From Sorex araneus (lineage: Eukaryota; Chordata; Mammalia; Eulipotyphla; Soricidae): a stretch of 64,000 nucleotides of DNA. How positions within the stretch are numbered: position 1 is the first letter of the stretch; the number at the start of each line of letters is the position of its first letter. The translations under genes and the position numbers were made by a program. The notes under the pieces are model-generated. The model had not been told where the DNA came from. It saw only the letters and a program-made list of their open reading frames with translations, and made no database searches. Below, piece by piece: positions 9,890-21,223 of the stretch. The stretch lies in NCBI RefSeq assembly GCF_027595985.1, contig NC_073304.1:217188000-217251999 (forward strand). The letters run 5' to 3'.

Positions 9890-10087
9890 CTTTTAATTTT
9901 TATTATTATTATTATTTTTTAGCTTTTTGGGTTACACCCAGCAATGCACAGGGGTCACTCCTGGCTCATGCACTCAGGAATTACCCCTGGCGGTGCTCAG
10001 GGGACCATATGGGATGCTGGGATTTGAACCCAGGTCGGCCGCATGCAAGGCAAACGCCCTACCCACTGTGCTATTACTCCAGCCCCC
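9890..10087 (-). mobile_element. SINE, SOR-like, near full length
   Basis: A TTA-rich reversed tail at 9890-9920 is followed by a complete reversed body and head ending CTATTACTCCAGCCCC. Confidence 0.9.
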
Positions 10088-10104
10088 TCCCTTCCTTCTT
10101 TTTA

Positions 10105-10620
10105 ACTTAAAAAAACTTTTTGACTCCTAGTCTGATTTACAGTATTGCTAATGATGGCTGCCCAGGCATATAATTCCAACACTGCACCCTGACCTGAGTA
10201 CCCACTTCCCTGCCCCAAGGACCCAACGCCCTTCCCTCCCTCTCAACCCCCACCTGCAACAACTCTGTTGTGTGGATCAGTTCTCCTGCTGTGTTGCCTC
10301 TGGCTCTCTGTTGCTGCCTCGTGCGTGTCTTTGAGTCCCACAGCTGAGAGATCGTTCCGTATCCGTCCCTCTCCTGACTGACTCCACTCAGCGTGATACT
10401 CTCTAGTCCCATCTACAGAGTGGCAAGTGGGATGAGTTTGTTCTTTATTAGGGCAGCATAGTATTCCACTGTGTATATATCATGCAACTTCTTGATCCGT
10501 TTATCTGTGGTTGGGCATTCGGGTTGTTTCTATATCTTGGCTCTTGTATCAAGTGCTGCAGTGCACACAGGTGTGCACGGATCCTTTCAAATGCTTTTGT
10601 TTTGGGGATAGATCAGGTTC

Positions 10621-10622
<2 letters not shown>
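10105..10622 (-). mobile_element. LINE-1 fragment (end of ORF2/3' region)
   Basis: The segment GGGCAGCATAGTATTCCACT and the following GATCCGTTTATCTGTGGTTG are the reverse complement of the well-known L1 ORF2 end that includes the GGAATACTATGCAGCC motif. It is truncated at both ends and not coding. Confidence 0.8.

Positions 10623-10623
<1 letters not shown>

Positions 10624-10672
<49 letters not shown>
10624..10672. repeat. (TG)n microsatellite
   Basis: About 24 uninterrupted TG units at the junction between the L1 fragment and the next SINE. Confidence 0.97.
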
Positions 10673-10675
<3 letters not shown>

Positions 10676-10822
10676 GGCCACACCTGGTGATGCTCAGTGG
10701 TGACTCCTGGCTCTGTGCTCAGGAATCACTGGTAGCCCCTGGTGATGGGGTGTCAAGGATAAAACCCAGGTCAGCTGCATGCAAGGCAAGCACCCTACCC
10801 GCTGTTCTATTGCTCCACCCCC
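10673..10822 (-). mobile_element. SINE, SOR-like, internal deletions
   Basis: Starts directly at the TG repeat, which replaces its tail. The B box is altered (GATAAAACC on this strand). Confidence 0.8.
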
Positions 10823-10844
10823 AAGGCTGATGTTTCTTTCTTTT

Positions 10845-11020
10845 TTAAAAATTTTTATTATTTTATTTTTAAAAATTTATTCTTTAATTGAATCACCATG
10901 TGGAAAGTTACAAAGCTTTCAGGTTTAAGTCCCAGTTATACAATGCTCGAACACCCATCCCTTCACCAATGCACATATTCCACCACCAAGAATCACAGTA
11001 TACCCCCCCACCCCCCAAGG
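10845..11020 (-). mobile_element. L1 3' end
   Basis: The sequence CCATCCCTTCACCAATGCAC is the reverse complement of a segment in the + strand L1 end at 28880-28950. An AT-rich reversed poly(A) lies at 10845-10890. Confidence 0.65.
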
Positions 11021-11921
11021 CTGATGTTTCTTAGAGACGGGATGGCCCCTGGTCTGGAGTCCTTGAGTCCCCAGTGCCCAGCCTGAGTCTGGTTCCTGGG
11101 GTCCCAGAATGTTCGTAACATGAGGGGGTGCACAGAGGCTGGCCTCTCGTCAAGTCTGTGTGGGTCCCAGTGTCATGGAAGAATGCAAGCGGGTGTCCAC
11201 TCTGCGTCTCACCCCAGGCTCAGGGTGAGTTCACGGGGGACCGAGAATGGTGGGTGTCACCATGGCCCCAACACATGCTTCATTCAGAAGCTGCTGGAAG
11301 TCCCAGGGGCCCACACTGCCTACCCTTTCCCCAAACCCAGATTAGCTTCCTGTCCTTGCTTACCCCCAGCTGGAAGCCAGCTCAGTGGCCCCTCCAGCCA
11401 CAGTGTTGGGAGTCCCGTCCTGACCCCTGAGCTGTCTGGCCAAGGTACAAATATGCCCCCTCCTCCATGCAGCCTCCCAAGCCCAGGGTTGAACCTCTGC
11501 CCACCGCCCCCTGCCAGGCTGGAGTTTTGCAAACAAGTTGGAGTATTCTAGCGCCCTCTTGAGGGAGAAATTTATCACTAGGGAACGGATGGGCCCCCTG
11601 TAAATCTGCTGGTTATCTCCAGGTCACAGAGACTCCACCCCTCCCCGTGGGTACTCGACTGGGCATCGTTGCTGCCCAGCAGATTGATTTTGAATTTGAT
11701 CCCTGTGATCCAACGGTGCGTTTATTGAAAATATAGAGGCTAGAGGGACATGGGCAATGGTGACCAGGCCCCCAAGGGCAGCTCAGGGGACTCTTGGGCC
11801 AGAGAAACCAGTTTCTTCTGTACAGCAACCCGAAGGGAAAGAGGGGCAGCCGGGGTTTCAAGAAATTTAGAGATTGTCAACGAAACACTGGCTCCATCTG
11901 ATTCAAAACCAAACTAGGTTC
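11021..11921. other. Unique intergenic sequence
   Basis: No exon or repeat recognised. It contains the CTCF-like core at 11549. A TTTATT (AATAAA on the - strand) near 11720 could serve - strand transcripts but lies far beyond the likely IKZF3 end. Confidence 0.45.
11549..11563 (-). promoter_or_regulatory. CTCF-like core
   Basis: On the - strand the sequence reads CCTCAAGAGGGCGCTA, matching 12 of 14 positions of the CCACTAGRGGGCGC core. It lies between the two convergent genes. Confidence 0.4.
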
Positions 11922-12154
11922 GGGGGCTGGAGCGATAGCACAGCGGGGAGGGCATTTGCCTTGCATGCGGCCGACCCGGGTTCGATTCCCAGCGTCCCAT
12001 AGGGTCCCCTGAGCACTGCCAGGAGTAATTACTGAGTGCAGAGCCAGGAGTAGGAGTCAGCCCTGAGCATCGCCAGGTGTGACCCAAAAAGCAAAAAAAA
12101 AAATAAAAATAAAAATAAATAAATCAAATTCCTAATTTCAAAACCAAACTAGGT
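11902..12154 (+). mobile_element. SINE, SOR-like, full length with target site duplication
   Basis: An 18-base duplication TTCAAAACCAAACTAGGT flanks the element (11902-11919 and 12137-12154). The body runs from GGGGCTGGAGCGATAGCACA through GGTTCGATTCC to a tail of A-runs and TAAA units. A perfect duplication indicates a recent L1-type insertion. Confidence 0.96.
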
Positions 12155-12235
12155 AACTGCAAAAAATTGCCTAGGCAAGTGAGGGAAATTTGAACTCTGG
12201 TGAAGTATTTGGGGCTATTAGGGAGTTACAGTGAA

Positions 12236-12406
12236 CTTTTTTTTGGGGAGGGTTCACACCTGGCGATGCACAGGGGTTACTCCTGGCTCTGCACTCAGGA
12301 ACTACTCCTGGAGGTGCTCAGGGGACCATATGGGATGCTGGGAATCGAACCCAGATCGGCCGCATGTAAGGCAAACGCCCTACCTGCTGTGCTATCACTC
12401 CAGTCC
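12236..12406 (-). mobile_element. SINE, SOR-like, near full length
   Basis: Flanked by imperfect copies of TTACAGTGAACTTTT (left) and TTATGGTGAACTTTT (right). Confidence 0.92.
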
Positions 12407-12469
12407 CAATTATGGTGAACTTTTAGAGGCATGATAATGGTGGTTATGTTTTTGTTTTTGGTCTTTACT

Positions 12470-12552
12470 GGGCTAGAGATAAGGAGGGGGTCAGCTGGTA
12501 GCACATGTACCTTGCACGTGGGAACCCTGGGTTTCATCCCCAGTACCACAGA
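12470..12552 (+). mobile_element. SINE head fragment
   Basis: A diverged tRNA-like head with GTAGCACATGTACCTTGCA and a degenerate B box GGGTTTCATCCCC; no body. Confidence 0.55.
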
Positions 12553-12723
12553 GAAAAGAAGTCTTTAGCTTTAGGGGATTCTTCTGAATGTGGAAACACT
12601 CATTTGAAAGACTGTTTCATCCTGTATTTACAGCACCTTGGTTCACAGTAGCCAAAATATGGAATTAAATGAAATCCCCTTTACTGGTGGATGGGGAAGA
12701 GTGGAAGGGGAAGAAGCTGTGTA

Positions 12724-12892
12724 GGGTCGGGGTGATAGCACAGCAGGTAGGTGTTTGCACAGGAACAACCTGGGTTCAATCCCTGCCACCCCATATGGTC
12801 CCCTGAGCCGGCTAGGAGTGATCCCTCGGCACAGAGCTAGGAATAAGCCCTGAGCACTGCCGGGTGTGATCCAAAAAGCTGTGAAATAAATA
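12724..12892 (+). mobile_element. SINE, SOR-like
   Basis: Has head, B box (GGTTCAATCCC) and body; the tail is reduced to TGAAATAAATA. Confidence 0.85.
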
Positions 12893-12939
12893 TTCAAATA
12901 TATAAATGTATGTATCTTCTTTTTGAAAAGTAGGATTCA

Positions 12940-13156
12940 TGCCAATTGGGACTGTCACTGTCACTGTCATCCGTTGATCATCGATTTGCTCGAGCGGGCA
13001 CCAGTGACGTCTCCAGTGTGAGATTTGTTGGTACCTTTTTTGGCATATTGAATACGCCACGGGGAGCTTGCCAGGCCCTGCCGTGCGGGCGAGATACTCT
13101 CGGTAGCTTGCCGGGCTCTCCTAGAGAGAGGCGGAGGTTCCTCTGCCAATTCGGAC
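12940..13156 (-). mobile_element. Long-body SINE variant, 5'-truncated, with duplication
   Basis: This copy of the alternative body (see 36068) lacks the tRNA-like head. TGCCAATTGGGAC at 12940-12952 and TGCCAATTCGGAC at 13144-13156 form a 13-base duplication with one mismatch. The 3' end reads as (GACAGT)n on the - strand, with no poly(A). Confidence 0.82.
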
Positions 13157-13421
13157 AAAATGGACAAAATTGAGGTGATTATGTTAAATGAAAATAACTA
13201 TGGGAGTGAACGACAGCTAGGAGGTGGTTATACTGAGATGTGGAATGTAAATAACCAAAGTAAACGCACCAGCAAAAACCAACAGGATAATCCCTTAACG
13301 CTGTGAAAACTCTGGCAGTTCCCAGGGGGAAGTGGGGGTGGTGGTGGGAGGAACACAGTGTCTGTTTGGCAGGAAGATGGCATCAGAACGTTGGTGATGG
13401 GCATGTCAAGTTGTTCTCGTG

Positions 13422-13590
13422 GGGGTGGGGGAGGGTTGGGCACACCCAGCCGGGCTCAGGGGCTCTTCCTGGTCTGTGTTCAGGGGTCACTGCTAGCGTG
13501 CTCAGGGAGCCACATGCAGTATGGGGGTATTGAAACGGGGTCGGGTACATGAAAAGCAAATGCCTTAACCCCTGTACTATCTCTGCCCAG
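13422..13590 (-). mobile_element. SINE, diverged
   Basis: Body and head recognisable (CAGGGGTCACTGCTAGCGTG; CCCCTGTACTATCTCTGCCC); the B box is degraded. Confidence 0.7.
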
Positions 13591-13857
13591 CATGGCGAGT
13601 ATTCCTTAAGTATAAATTCTATAGTATCCTTAACCAGTGATTAGAAAAAAATATTATTCTGGTGAATTTATGGATGAAGAGATGACTCAGTATTAATTTA
13701 AAAATAATCATGGGACCGGAAAGGTAGTATAGTGGGTAACGATAAAAGGTGACTGTAAGTTGAAGTTGGGTGAGTGGTATGTGGGGAAGCATAGTATTTT
13801 TTCACTTGTGCATATGCTTAAAACACTATGATAATTTTTATGAGAAGCTCTCCCCCA

Positions 13858-14036
13858 TTTTTTTTTTTTTTGCTTTTTGGGTCACACCCAGAGATGCTCA
13901 GGGGCTACTCTTGGTTTTGCACTCAGGAATTACTCCTGGCAGTGCTTGGGGGATCATATGGGATTCCGGGGATCGAACCCAGGTCGGCCGTGTGCAAGGC
14001 AAACGCCGTACCTGCTGTGCTATCGCTCTGGCCCCT
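13858..14036 (-). mobile_element. SINE, SOR-like, full length
   Basis: Begins with a reversed poly(A) of 13 T and ends GCTATCGCTCTGGCCCC. The B box (GGGATCGAACCC) is intact. Confidence 0.92.
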
Positions 14037-14039
14037 CTC

Positions 14040-14350
14040 TCCAAATACTTTAAAAAATTATTACTTTATTTAGGCAATATGGTTTACAAAGTGTTCAAAT
14101 TGAGGGTTTTTTTTTTTCGGGGGGGATCACACCTGGTGGTGCTCAGGGCTTACTTCTGGCTCCGTGCTTGGAGATCACTCCTCAAGGGGCTCTGGGGACC
14201 ATATGGGTGCTGGGGATCAAACCAGAGCTGGCGGCATGCAAGGCAAGTGCTGTTCCACTGTGCTCCGGCCCCTAGCCCCTATACTAGAATTTTAGGCATG
14301 CAGTGTTCCAACACTAATCCTACCAGTGTCAAGTTCCCCCACCTGTGTCT
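14040..14350 (-). mobile_element. L1 3' end split by a SINE
   Basis: Left part 14040-14107 (TTATTTAGGCAATATGGTTT, ACAAAG) and right part 14277-14350 (TTTTAGGCATGCAGTGTTCC, AACACTAATCC) join to the pattern of the L1 ends at 10845 and 35052. The SINE at 14108 lies between them. Confidence 0.55.
14108..14274 (-). mobile_element. SINE inserted in an L1 end
   Basis: A reversed SINE with a nine-T tail and the head end GTGCTCCGGCCCC. Confidence 0.85.
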
Positions 14351-14379
14351 CCAGGCTCCTTCTTCCCTCCCCAAATCTT

Positions 14380-14552
14380 TTTTGTTTGTCTTTTTGAGGG
14401 CCACACCCAGCAGTGCTCAGGGCTTACTCTTGGCTCTGCTCTCAGGGATCACTTTTGGGGCTGGGGGAACCTGTGGGGTGCTGGGGATTGAACCCGGGTT
14501 GGCCACCTGTAAGTCTACTGCCTGACCTGACCCTTCTGCTGTCCCCAGCCCC
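14380..14552 (-). mobile_element. SINE, diverged head
   Basis: The body is typical. The head after the B box (GATTGAACCCGGGTTGGCC) is shuffled and ends CTGCTGTCCCCAGCCCC. Confidence 0.8.
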
Positions 14553-14725
14553 TCCCCTCCCCAGGGGTACAGCGGCTGCTTCCCTTTGTAGGTGAGGACA
14601 TGGGTGGTTCCTTGAGAAGTGCCCCAAACCACAGTGGGGACCCAGTGCCATTTGCTACGAAACCAGGATGAGCTTGAGGGACAATGGCAGGGGCAAATTC
14701 TGGGTTAGTCATTAGAGTCTTATTT

Positions 14726-14893
14726 GTTTTGTTTTTGGCCACACAGGTTGATGCTTAGGGCTTATTCTTGGCTCTACGCTCAGGAATCACTCCTGGTGGT
14801 GCTCGGGGGACCATATGGGATGCTAAGGATCAAACTGGGGTTGGCTGTGTACAAGCAAGCGTCCTACCCACTGGGCTATCTCTCTGGTCCCTC
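14726..14893 (-). mobile_element. SINE, SOR-like
   Basis: Body and head complete; the B box is changed to GGATCAAACTGGG. Confidence 0.88.
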
Positions 14894-15656
14894 AGTCATC
14901 AGTCTGAAAGAGATACTCTTCTCATTTCACAGGGGAAACTGAGGCTCAGAGAGTGGCCCCCGAGGTCCTAGATGATGGTGAGGGATAGAGGGGCTAGGAT
15001 CCCCCAGCCCCTCCCTTCTCAGTGCTGGCCACTTCGGGAGGGAGGAGGGGCCGAGGCTGCTGTCTTTGCTGTTTCCAGAGATTCGGTTTGATCATCCACA
15101 TTAGACATGCTGCTTATTACATAACCGCTCCGAACCCAGAAAATGACTGGGTTCTGAAACATTCCTCATCCTCTCCAGGCTGCGGAGGAGCCAGGGATGG
15201 AGAGAGAGGGGCAGGGTGCACTCCCGGCTAAAGCAACACGTCTGAGACCCCTGCACCAGGCTGGCTCAGGGTGGGACAGGGGCCTGGGCCAGGCCCGGGG
15301 TGCAGGATTCGGCTTCTTGCCTGCAAAGCACACAGGGTAGGGAGGGCTGGGGCAGCTTTCTGGAGTCTGGAGACAAGTGGGCCTGATGATCGGGGGCCCA
15401 TCCCCCTGAGTGTGTGTGTTGGGGGCGGGGGGATGGAAACAGTGCACTGGCCAGTTCAGTCCGGGTTCTCTCTGCGCCCCAGAAATCCCGCACCATGAAG
15501 CCTAACAGCCTCCAGGGTCAGGATCTAGGGCACAACACGAGTCAGTGACCCTGCCTGACCGCTGTCCCTATGCCCAGATCAGGGAGGAGGGCAGGTGATG
15601 AAGAGAGAGACGTCAGCCCCAGGAAGGAGTCTTATCCCTGGTGTTTGCACAAGCAG
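14894..15656. other. Unique intergenic sequence
   Basis: No feature recognised. It is moderately GC-rich and SINE-free. Confidence 0.4.
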
Positions 15657-15658
15657 TT

Positions 15659-15689
<31 letters not shown>

Positions 15690-15850
15690 GTGTCACACCT
15701 GTCTGTGCTCTGGGCTTAATCCTGGCTCTGTGCTCAGGGATCAGCCCTGGCAGGGCCCAGAGGTCCATATTAAGAGTGCTGGGGATTAAACCTAGGTTGG
15801 CCGCATGCAAGGTAAGCGCCCTACTTCCTGCACTATCTCTTGGGCCTGGG
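15657..15850 (-). mobile_element. SINE with (TTTTG)n tail
   Basis: The reversed tail is five TTTTG units, so the element ended in (CAAAA)n. The rest is diverged. Confidence 0.82.
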
Positions 15851-15976
15851 AGAGGGTTTAAGAAAGAACAAAAAACAAAACCCTTTCATTGTTGTTATGA
15901 TGACCAGAGGTCACTCATGCTTGGACACGTGGTAGCACTGCTCTCTGGGTCACACAATCTGCTGTAAGCTCACCTT

Positions 15977-16120
<144 letters not shown>

Positions 16121-16249
16121 TACTCTTGTCCCAGGAATCCTGAACTGCAGTGATCACTCCCGCTCAGGGATCGAACTGGCGATCTCATGCCAGGTGGATG
16201 ACGCTGTTAGTCATCAAAGCTGTGAAAGGACTTCTTCCCCCCCTGCCTA

Positions 16250-16425
16250 TTTTTTTCCCGGCCTTTTGTGTCACATCCAATGATGCTCAGTGGTTACTCC
16301 TGGCTCTGCACTCAGGAATTATTCCTGGTGGTGCTTGGGGGACCATATGGGATGCTGGGGATCAAACCTGGGGTTGGCTGTGTGCAAGGCAAATGGCCTA
16401 CCCACTGTACTATCGCTCTGGCCCG
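16250..16425 (-). mobile_element. SINE, SOR-like
   Basis: Complete reversed copy ending CTATCGCTCTGGCCC; B box GGGATCAAACCTGGG. Confidence 0.9.
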
Positions 16426-16789
16426 GGAAAGGGCTTCTTGGCTGGGCAGATGCCTGATTGATTAGTTGGGACAGTGTGGTAAGGGGCTGGTTCTTTCTTG
16501 GATTGGGTTAATCTGACGGTAGTCAGGGGTCACTGAGGGAGAGTGGCGGTCTAAAACCACTACTTTGAGACAACAACGGCTTGGGATCTGAGGAGTGGAG
16601 CTGGTTCCTGTGACACTGAAGTTAGCAGAAAGCTGTAGGCAGGGCCCAGTGGGGCACCGGCAGCCCCCGGAATGGACCTGGTAGAAATGCGCGTTGCCCA
16701 TCAACGCTGCCCCACCTTCCCACAGGCTTCCAGGCGTGGCCCGCCAGTCCTCATCGAGGCCCGCTTCTCCCCAGCAAGTCACTCAGTCC

Positions 16790-17720
16790 TATTCATGGGA
16801 GGGAGGTGGAGCTGGGGGTGCACCGCCGGGCAGCGGGCTGACGTGCCCTAAAAGGCGTGTGGGATTGCCGCAGGATGCGGAGGCTGCGGGGCATCGCTTG
16901 GCATCGCCCCGTCGCTGCGCAGACGAGCCTGCGGCACGTGCAGGTGTCGGGTTCGACGCAGACCCGTCCGCTCCGCCAGGGGGCGCCCTCGGGGCAGCCG
17001 CGGGGCCCGGGGCGCGCCGCTCGCTTGGGGCCACCGCAACGAGTCCTCCGCCGCCGCGTGCCGTGCGGAGAGGTCGCTTGTTCTCTGTTCTCTGCTGCGG
17101 GCCGGTGGGCCGGGGTCTTGCAGGGCGGAGCGTCGGGACCGCGGCGGGGTCCGCCCCGCACCCCTCCCACCTCCCGCCTGCCGTCGGCGCCCGGGCCGGT
17201 TCAGCCACGCGGCGGCAGTGACACCCAGCGGCCGCAGCGGGAAGTGCAGGCGCCGGGCGCGCGGCGCGGAGGTTCCCCGCGGGAGGTTCCGGGCGGGCAC
17301 CCCCGGCCGAGTGGGCCGCGCCGCGCACGCTGCCCCGCGGGGCACTTCCCCTTCCCCTCCCCCGGCTTCCTCCCGGGGAGATCCTGCAGCGCTGCAGTGC
17401 CCGGAAGGGCGGGGCGGCGTGTTGGGCCGTGACCCCCCGCAGTTTCACTTCTGGCCCCTGCCAGTGTGATGGGACAGTCCCCGCGCCGCGTCGCTGCGGG
17501 AGGCCGGGGTGGGGTGGGGGTGGGGGGGACACGCGGGCGCGCCGGGGCCCGGCGCCCGGGAGGGCTTTTCATTCTCGGGGTGTCACGCGACCCACGCCTT
17601 CCTCCCCTTTCCACCCCGCCCCGCCCCCCCTCGCCCCCAATTCCACTGCACGTCTCGTCTCTCCCGGGGTCGCAGCGGCGTGGGCGGCGGGAGGCGCGAG
17701 CTGTGAAGCCGCAGGCAGGG
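16790..17720. promoter_or_regulatory. Orphan CpG island between GRB7 and IKZF3
   Basis: CG dinucleotides are dense from about 16810 to 17720 and rare on both sides. The island lies 7.3 kb past the GRB7 poly(A) signal and 8.8 kb before the IKZF3 stop codon, so it is the promoter of neither. It includes CACGTG at about 16934, the CTCF core at 16973 and the run CCGCGGGAGGTTCCGGGCGG. Open frames on both strands (up to 247 codons) show no protein family I recognise and are expected in GC-rich DNA. It could be an insulator or the promoter of an unannotated RNA. Confidence 0.75.
16973..16986 (+). promoter_or_regulatory. Strong CTCF core motif
   Basis: CCGCCAGGGGGCGC matches 13 of 14 positions of the CTCF core CCACYAGRGGGCGC. 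Confidence 0.6.
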
Positions 17721-18215
17721 GCTGACGCTGCTGGGCGCCGAGCTGTTTCTCAGAAGTGCAGCTGCCCCACCCCTCACACCCCCCAGCTCCCACCTCACTC
17801 CGCACCGCACCCCTGTCCTGCCGCCCCCCAGCTCAGCCTGCAGCTTCCCTCTCCCAGGCACCCCCAGTCCCGGAGGCGGCTGCTGTCTGGGTTGGCCTCG
17901 GGTGAAGGCGCTTCTGGAGAGCCTCAGGCTGCAGAGGGGGGAGAATCCCAGGCCCCGGGCACCAGGGAAGGGCCCAGAGAGTCCAGAACCTTCTTTCCTC
18001 CTCCTTTCTAAAATTAGAAGAAAGGCCAAAGGCCCTGGAAAGAGCTTTAGAGACGGTGACACTGGGGTGGGGTGGGGGTGGGGGGTGAGGCGGACAAGAT
18101 CCAGTGATGGAGAACTGTTGGGGGTCCCCCCACAGGGCTGGGATTGGCACCAAAGAACTCACCAGCTGGAGTCAGACCTGGTGGTCCTTGATTACAGACC
18201 TGGGCTGGATTCAGG
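17721..18215. other. Unique intergenic sequence after the CpG island
   Basis: GC-rich shoulder of the island; no feature recognised. Confidence 0.4.
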
Positions 18216-18216
18216 A

Positions 18217-18276
<60 letters not shown>

Positions 18277-18288
18277 TGTGCGCACACT
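18216..18288. repeat. (CT)n-(CA)n microsatellite
   Basis: About 12 CT units then about 15 CA units with a CG/TG-interrupted end. Confidence 0.95.
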
Positions 18289-18292
18289 TAAG

Positions 18293-18492
18293 AGTCCATG
18301 CTCTAGGGGCTGGAGCGATAGCACAGCGGGTAGGGCGTTTGCCTTGCATGCGGCCGACCGGGGTTCGATTCCCAGCATCCCATATGGTCCCCTGAGCACT
18401 GCCAGGAGTAACTCCTGAGTGCAAAGCCAGGAGGTAACCCCTGTGCATTGCCGGTGTGACCCAAAAAGAAAAAAAAAAAGTCCATGCTCTAG
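18293..18492 (+). mobile_element. SINE, SOR-like, full length with duplication
   Basis: AGTCCATGCTCTAG is duplicated at 18293-18306 and 18479-18492. Intact A and B boxes and an A11 tail. Confidence 0.96.
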
Positions 18493-20000
18493 GGAGGGAA
18501 ATTGGGGTCTGGGAGAGAGGGGTGGGAAGGGATTCCAGTGGGGGTGGATGGGTGGGGCTGGTGGAATCTAACCTGTCGGAGGAAGCCAACGGCAGCCCCC
18601 ACCCTGCCGCCACCCCCACTTCCCATTGAGCCGCAGCCGCCCCCAAGGCTGTGGCTAATTTGACTAGTCTGCTCTTCTGAGGGGGCCCCTGTGGTCCAGG
18701 GGGAGCAAGGTGATGGGAAAAGTGTTCTGGGGCTCCTTCCTCCCCAGCCCTGGGGGAGCAGCACCCCGCTTCTTTCCACTGCGTGCACTCTCCTGGGCTC
18801 TGCTGCTGTTATTCTGGGGGGAACGTCTGTGCTCTGGGGGGGGGAAGGGAGGCAGCTGCCTACCTCTCAGGTCAAGACAGGGTTAAAAAAGAAAACCGCA
18901 GCAAATTCAACACCCGTGTCCTTCAGGGACTTTCCATGACCCTTTCCTTCCCCCTCCCGCCCAAGCCAGGGAGCACCTCCCCAGAGGGCCGCCCGCCCCC
19001 CCCCCCACCCCAGGTGTGGGTCTTCTGGCTTTCATGCAAACAGCAGCCAGAATGGGCAGGCCCTGGTGCCAGGCCAGCCCCGGTTGGCGGTTGGTGGGAC
19101 TGGGAGGTGGAGGAGTGTCCTTGCCTTCCTGCTGGCCCCTGGGTGCCCCCTGGGTGGCGGTTGTCCACAGGTGGGGGTTGGGTCTCCCAGGGCCTGTAAA
19201 GGTCTCGGATGTGCAGAGGAGTGGGTGTGGGGGGGAAGAGGGGTGCTGGTGTGTGTGCGCGGGCAGGCCTCCCATCAGTTCCCCAAGGATTCAGAATGGA
19301 AGCCGTCCTTGGGGAGTTCCCTCAGCCCCAACCCTGGCCCCACTGGCAAGGGCTGAGCTGAGTTTCTCTGGCCCGTCCTTGGCGGATCTCAACTTGAGGG
19401 TTTCTTCCCATAACGGGAGATGGGTCCAGCCCGGGCCGGACCCTCGCTCGGAGTCTTTCTGGATTTTGTGAGAACACGAACTCAAGGCCAGCCCGGGAGA
19501 AAGCTTGGCCACCAAGAGCTGGAGTCACTTTCCTGGGCTTATCCCCCACCCCCCACTGGGGACTGCAGCTGAGGGGCCACAGTCCCTTGAGGTTGCAAAT
19601 GTGGGTGCTTCTGAGCCTCCGGAGATGAAAAAGTCAGACTTGCTTGTTTGGGAGGAGGGTGTCTCAGCGCTGGGAGGCCGCTGTTCTCCACGAGTCTGTC
19701 CTCGCCTAGGCAAACATGGGCTAGGCATGTGCATATGTGTGCATGCATGGGCATGGGGCTAGGACCAGCAGTGTCTTACCCGGGGCAGATCCAGCAAGGA
19801 CCCCACCCCCCCCCCCCCCCGTGAGATGCTGCCTCCGGGGCATCCTGCCGTTCCTCTTGGCACTTGGACTTTAAGATCTAGCCAGAGAAGCTAAATTAAG
19901 AAAATATTCCTAGAGGCAGAACTCACCCTTCCATTCCGTTTCCATTTCCTGACAGCAAGTCCAAGTGATGGGCACGCACAGTGGCTAATTTTAAACACAC
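18493..20000. other. Unique intergenic sequence
   Basis: No repeats except a C-run at about 19803. Overlapping GC-rich frames on both strands show no recognisable protein. Confidence 0.4.
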
Positions 20001-20030
20001 CAGGGTCCTTTTCTCTCTCTCTCTCTCTTT

Positions 20031-20036
20031 TTTAAT
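20031..20036 (-). terminator. IKZF3: Candidate distal IKZF3 poly(A) signal ATTAAA
   Basis: Reads CGATTAAAAAAG on the - strand, 6.5 kb after the stop codon, followed downstream by a GA repeat. The length would suit the long human 3' end. Confidence 0.3.
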
Positions 20037-21223
20037 CGTTCAGTGTAAACATCAAACATGATAAAGAAAGACCTTACAAGAAAATATCAGCGGGTGGTTT
20101 GGGAAGTGAGCGATCGATCAGGGCCCTGGTCTGGGGGGGGGGGGGGCGCAGGGTTCTGTGGGAAGTTTCTCTGAGTCTCCGAGTTTAGGGGAGTCACGCG
20201 CTCTCCAGGGCCGGGCATTGGGGCAAAACTCTCCAGCGGCCCGAGAGGGCTGGTCAGTGTGGGGCAGTCTGGGTGCTTCTGAGAAACCGAGGCGGGAGGC
20301 AGAGGGGGAAGCACCGAGTGTGTGAAAATGACACTCCTGGTGGGAAGGCCGCCCTGCACCCCAAACCGCGTCCCTTCCCCGCCGCCAGCGCCCTGCAGAC
20401 CAGGGTCATCCACAGACCACACGTGTGCTGGCTCTGGCGACCAGAAATTAAAAATAAGCGCTGTTTTTTCCAGTAGCCCAAAGGATCCCTCCCCAAAGCT
20501 CAGCGACTGAACCCAGAGCTGCGAGAAGCCGCAGTCTGGGGGGAACGGCTGTCTGCTTCTCAAACGCCCGCTCGCCTCCTCGCAGCCCACAGCCGCGGGT
20601 TTCTGCGAACCCACAGAGGCTGCAGGCCCAGCCCGGAGGGCCTCGTCTGCTGAACCTGGACACATCCTTGCTGAGATGAGTCATGGGCAAGGGGACAGAC
20701 GGCTGCCCTGCTTTCCTATTGGGGGGGGGGCAAGCTGAGTCCCAGCCTGGCAGCACAGAAGCCAAGCTGCTCTGACCTTCAGACTACCAAGCAGCCCCCC
20801 AAGCCCCCCACATGTGTCCTGGGCTTGGGACAAGGTGCGGGGAGGGGTGTATCAGTGGCGAGACGGATGGGGAGGGCCACTCAGGGAAAGCCAGTGGCTG
20901 GAGGAATTAAGGGCGGAATGTTCAGAAGAGGGTGGGGGTGGGGTGGCCGAGCTCTCCTACTCGGCCTGGGTGAGCCCCCAGCGGCCTGTCTGCTTCTGCG
21001 GCAAAGGGCGGCGGGAAGGACACTTGGTGTTGGACAGCACCTGCCTTAAGGGCCAGGGAGGACGCCTCAGCCTTGGGGGCCCTAGGGCTGTTCCCCAAGT
21101 CCTTGAACCTAGACACAATACGCTGAGTGGAAAATGTGCAACGGTTCAACATAATTCTCAGCAACCCTCCCCCCACCCCATATTTTAAAAGTAACATTAC
21201 CCCCAGACAAAATTACAAAAAAA

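Noticed and set aside
16789-17532. 247-codon open frame on the - strand and 191-codon frame on the + strand in the orphan CpG island
   Set aside because: Both strands are open over the same bases because stop codons are rare in GC-rich sequence. No splice context or known domain.
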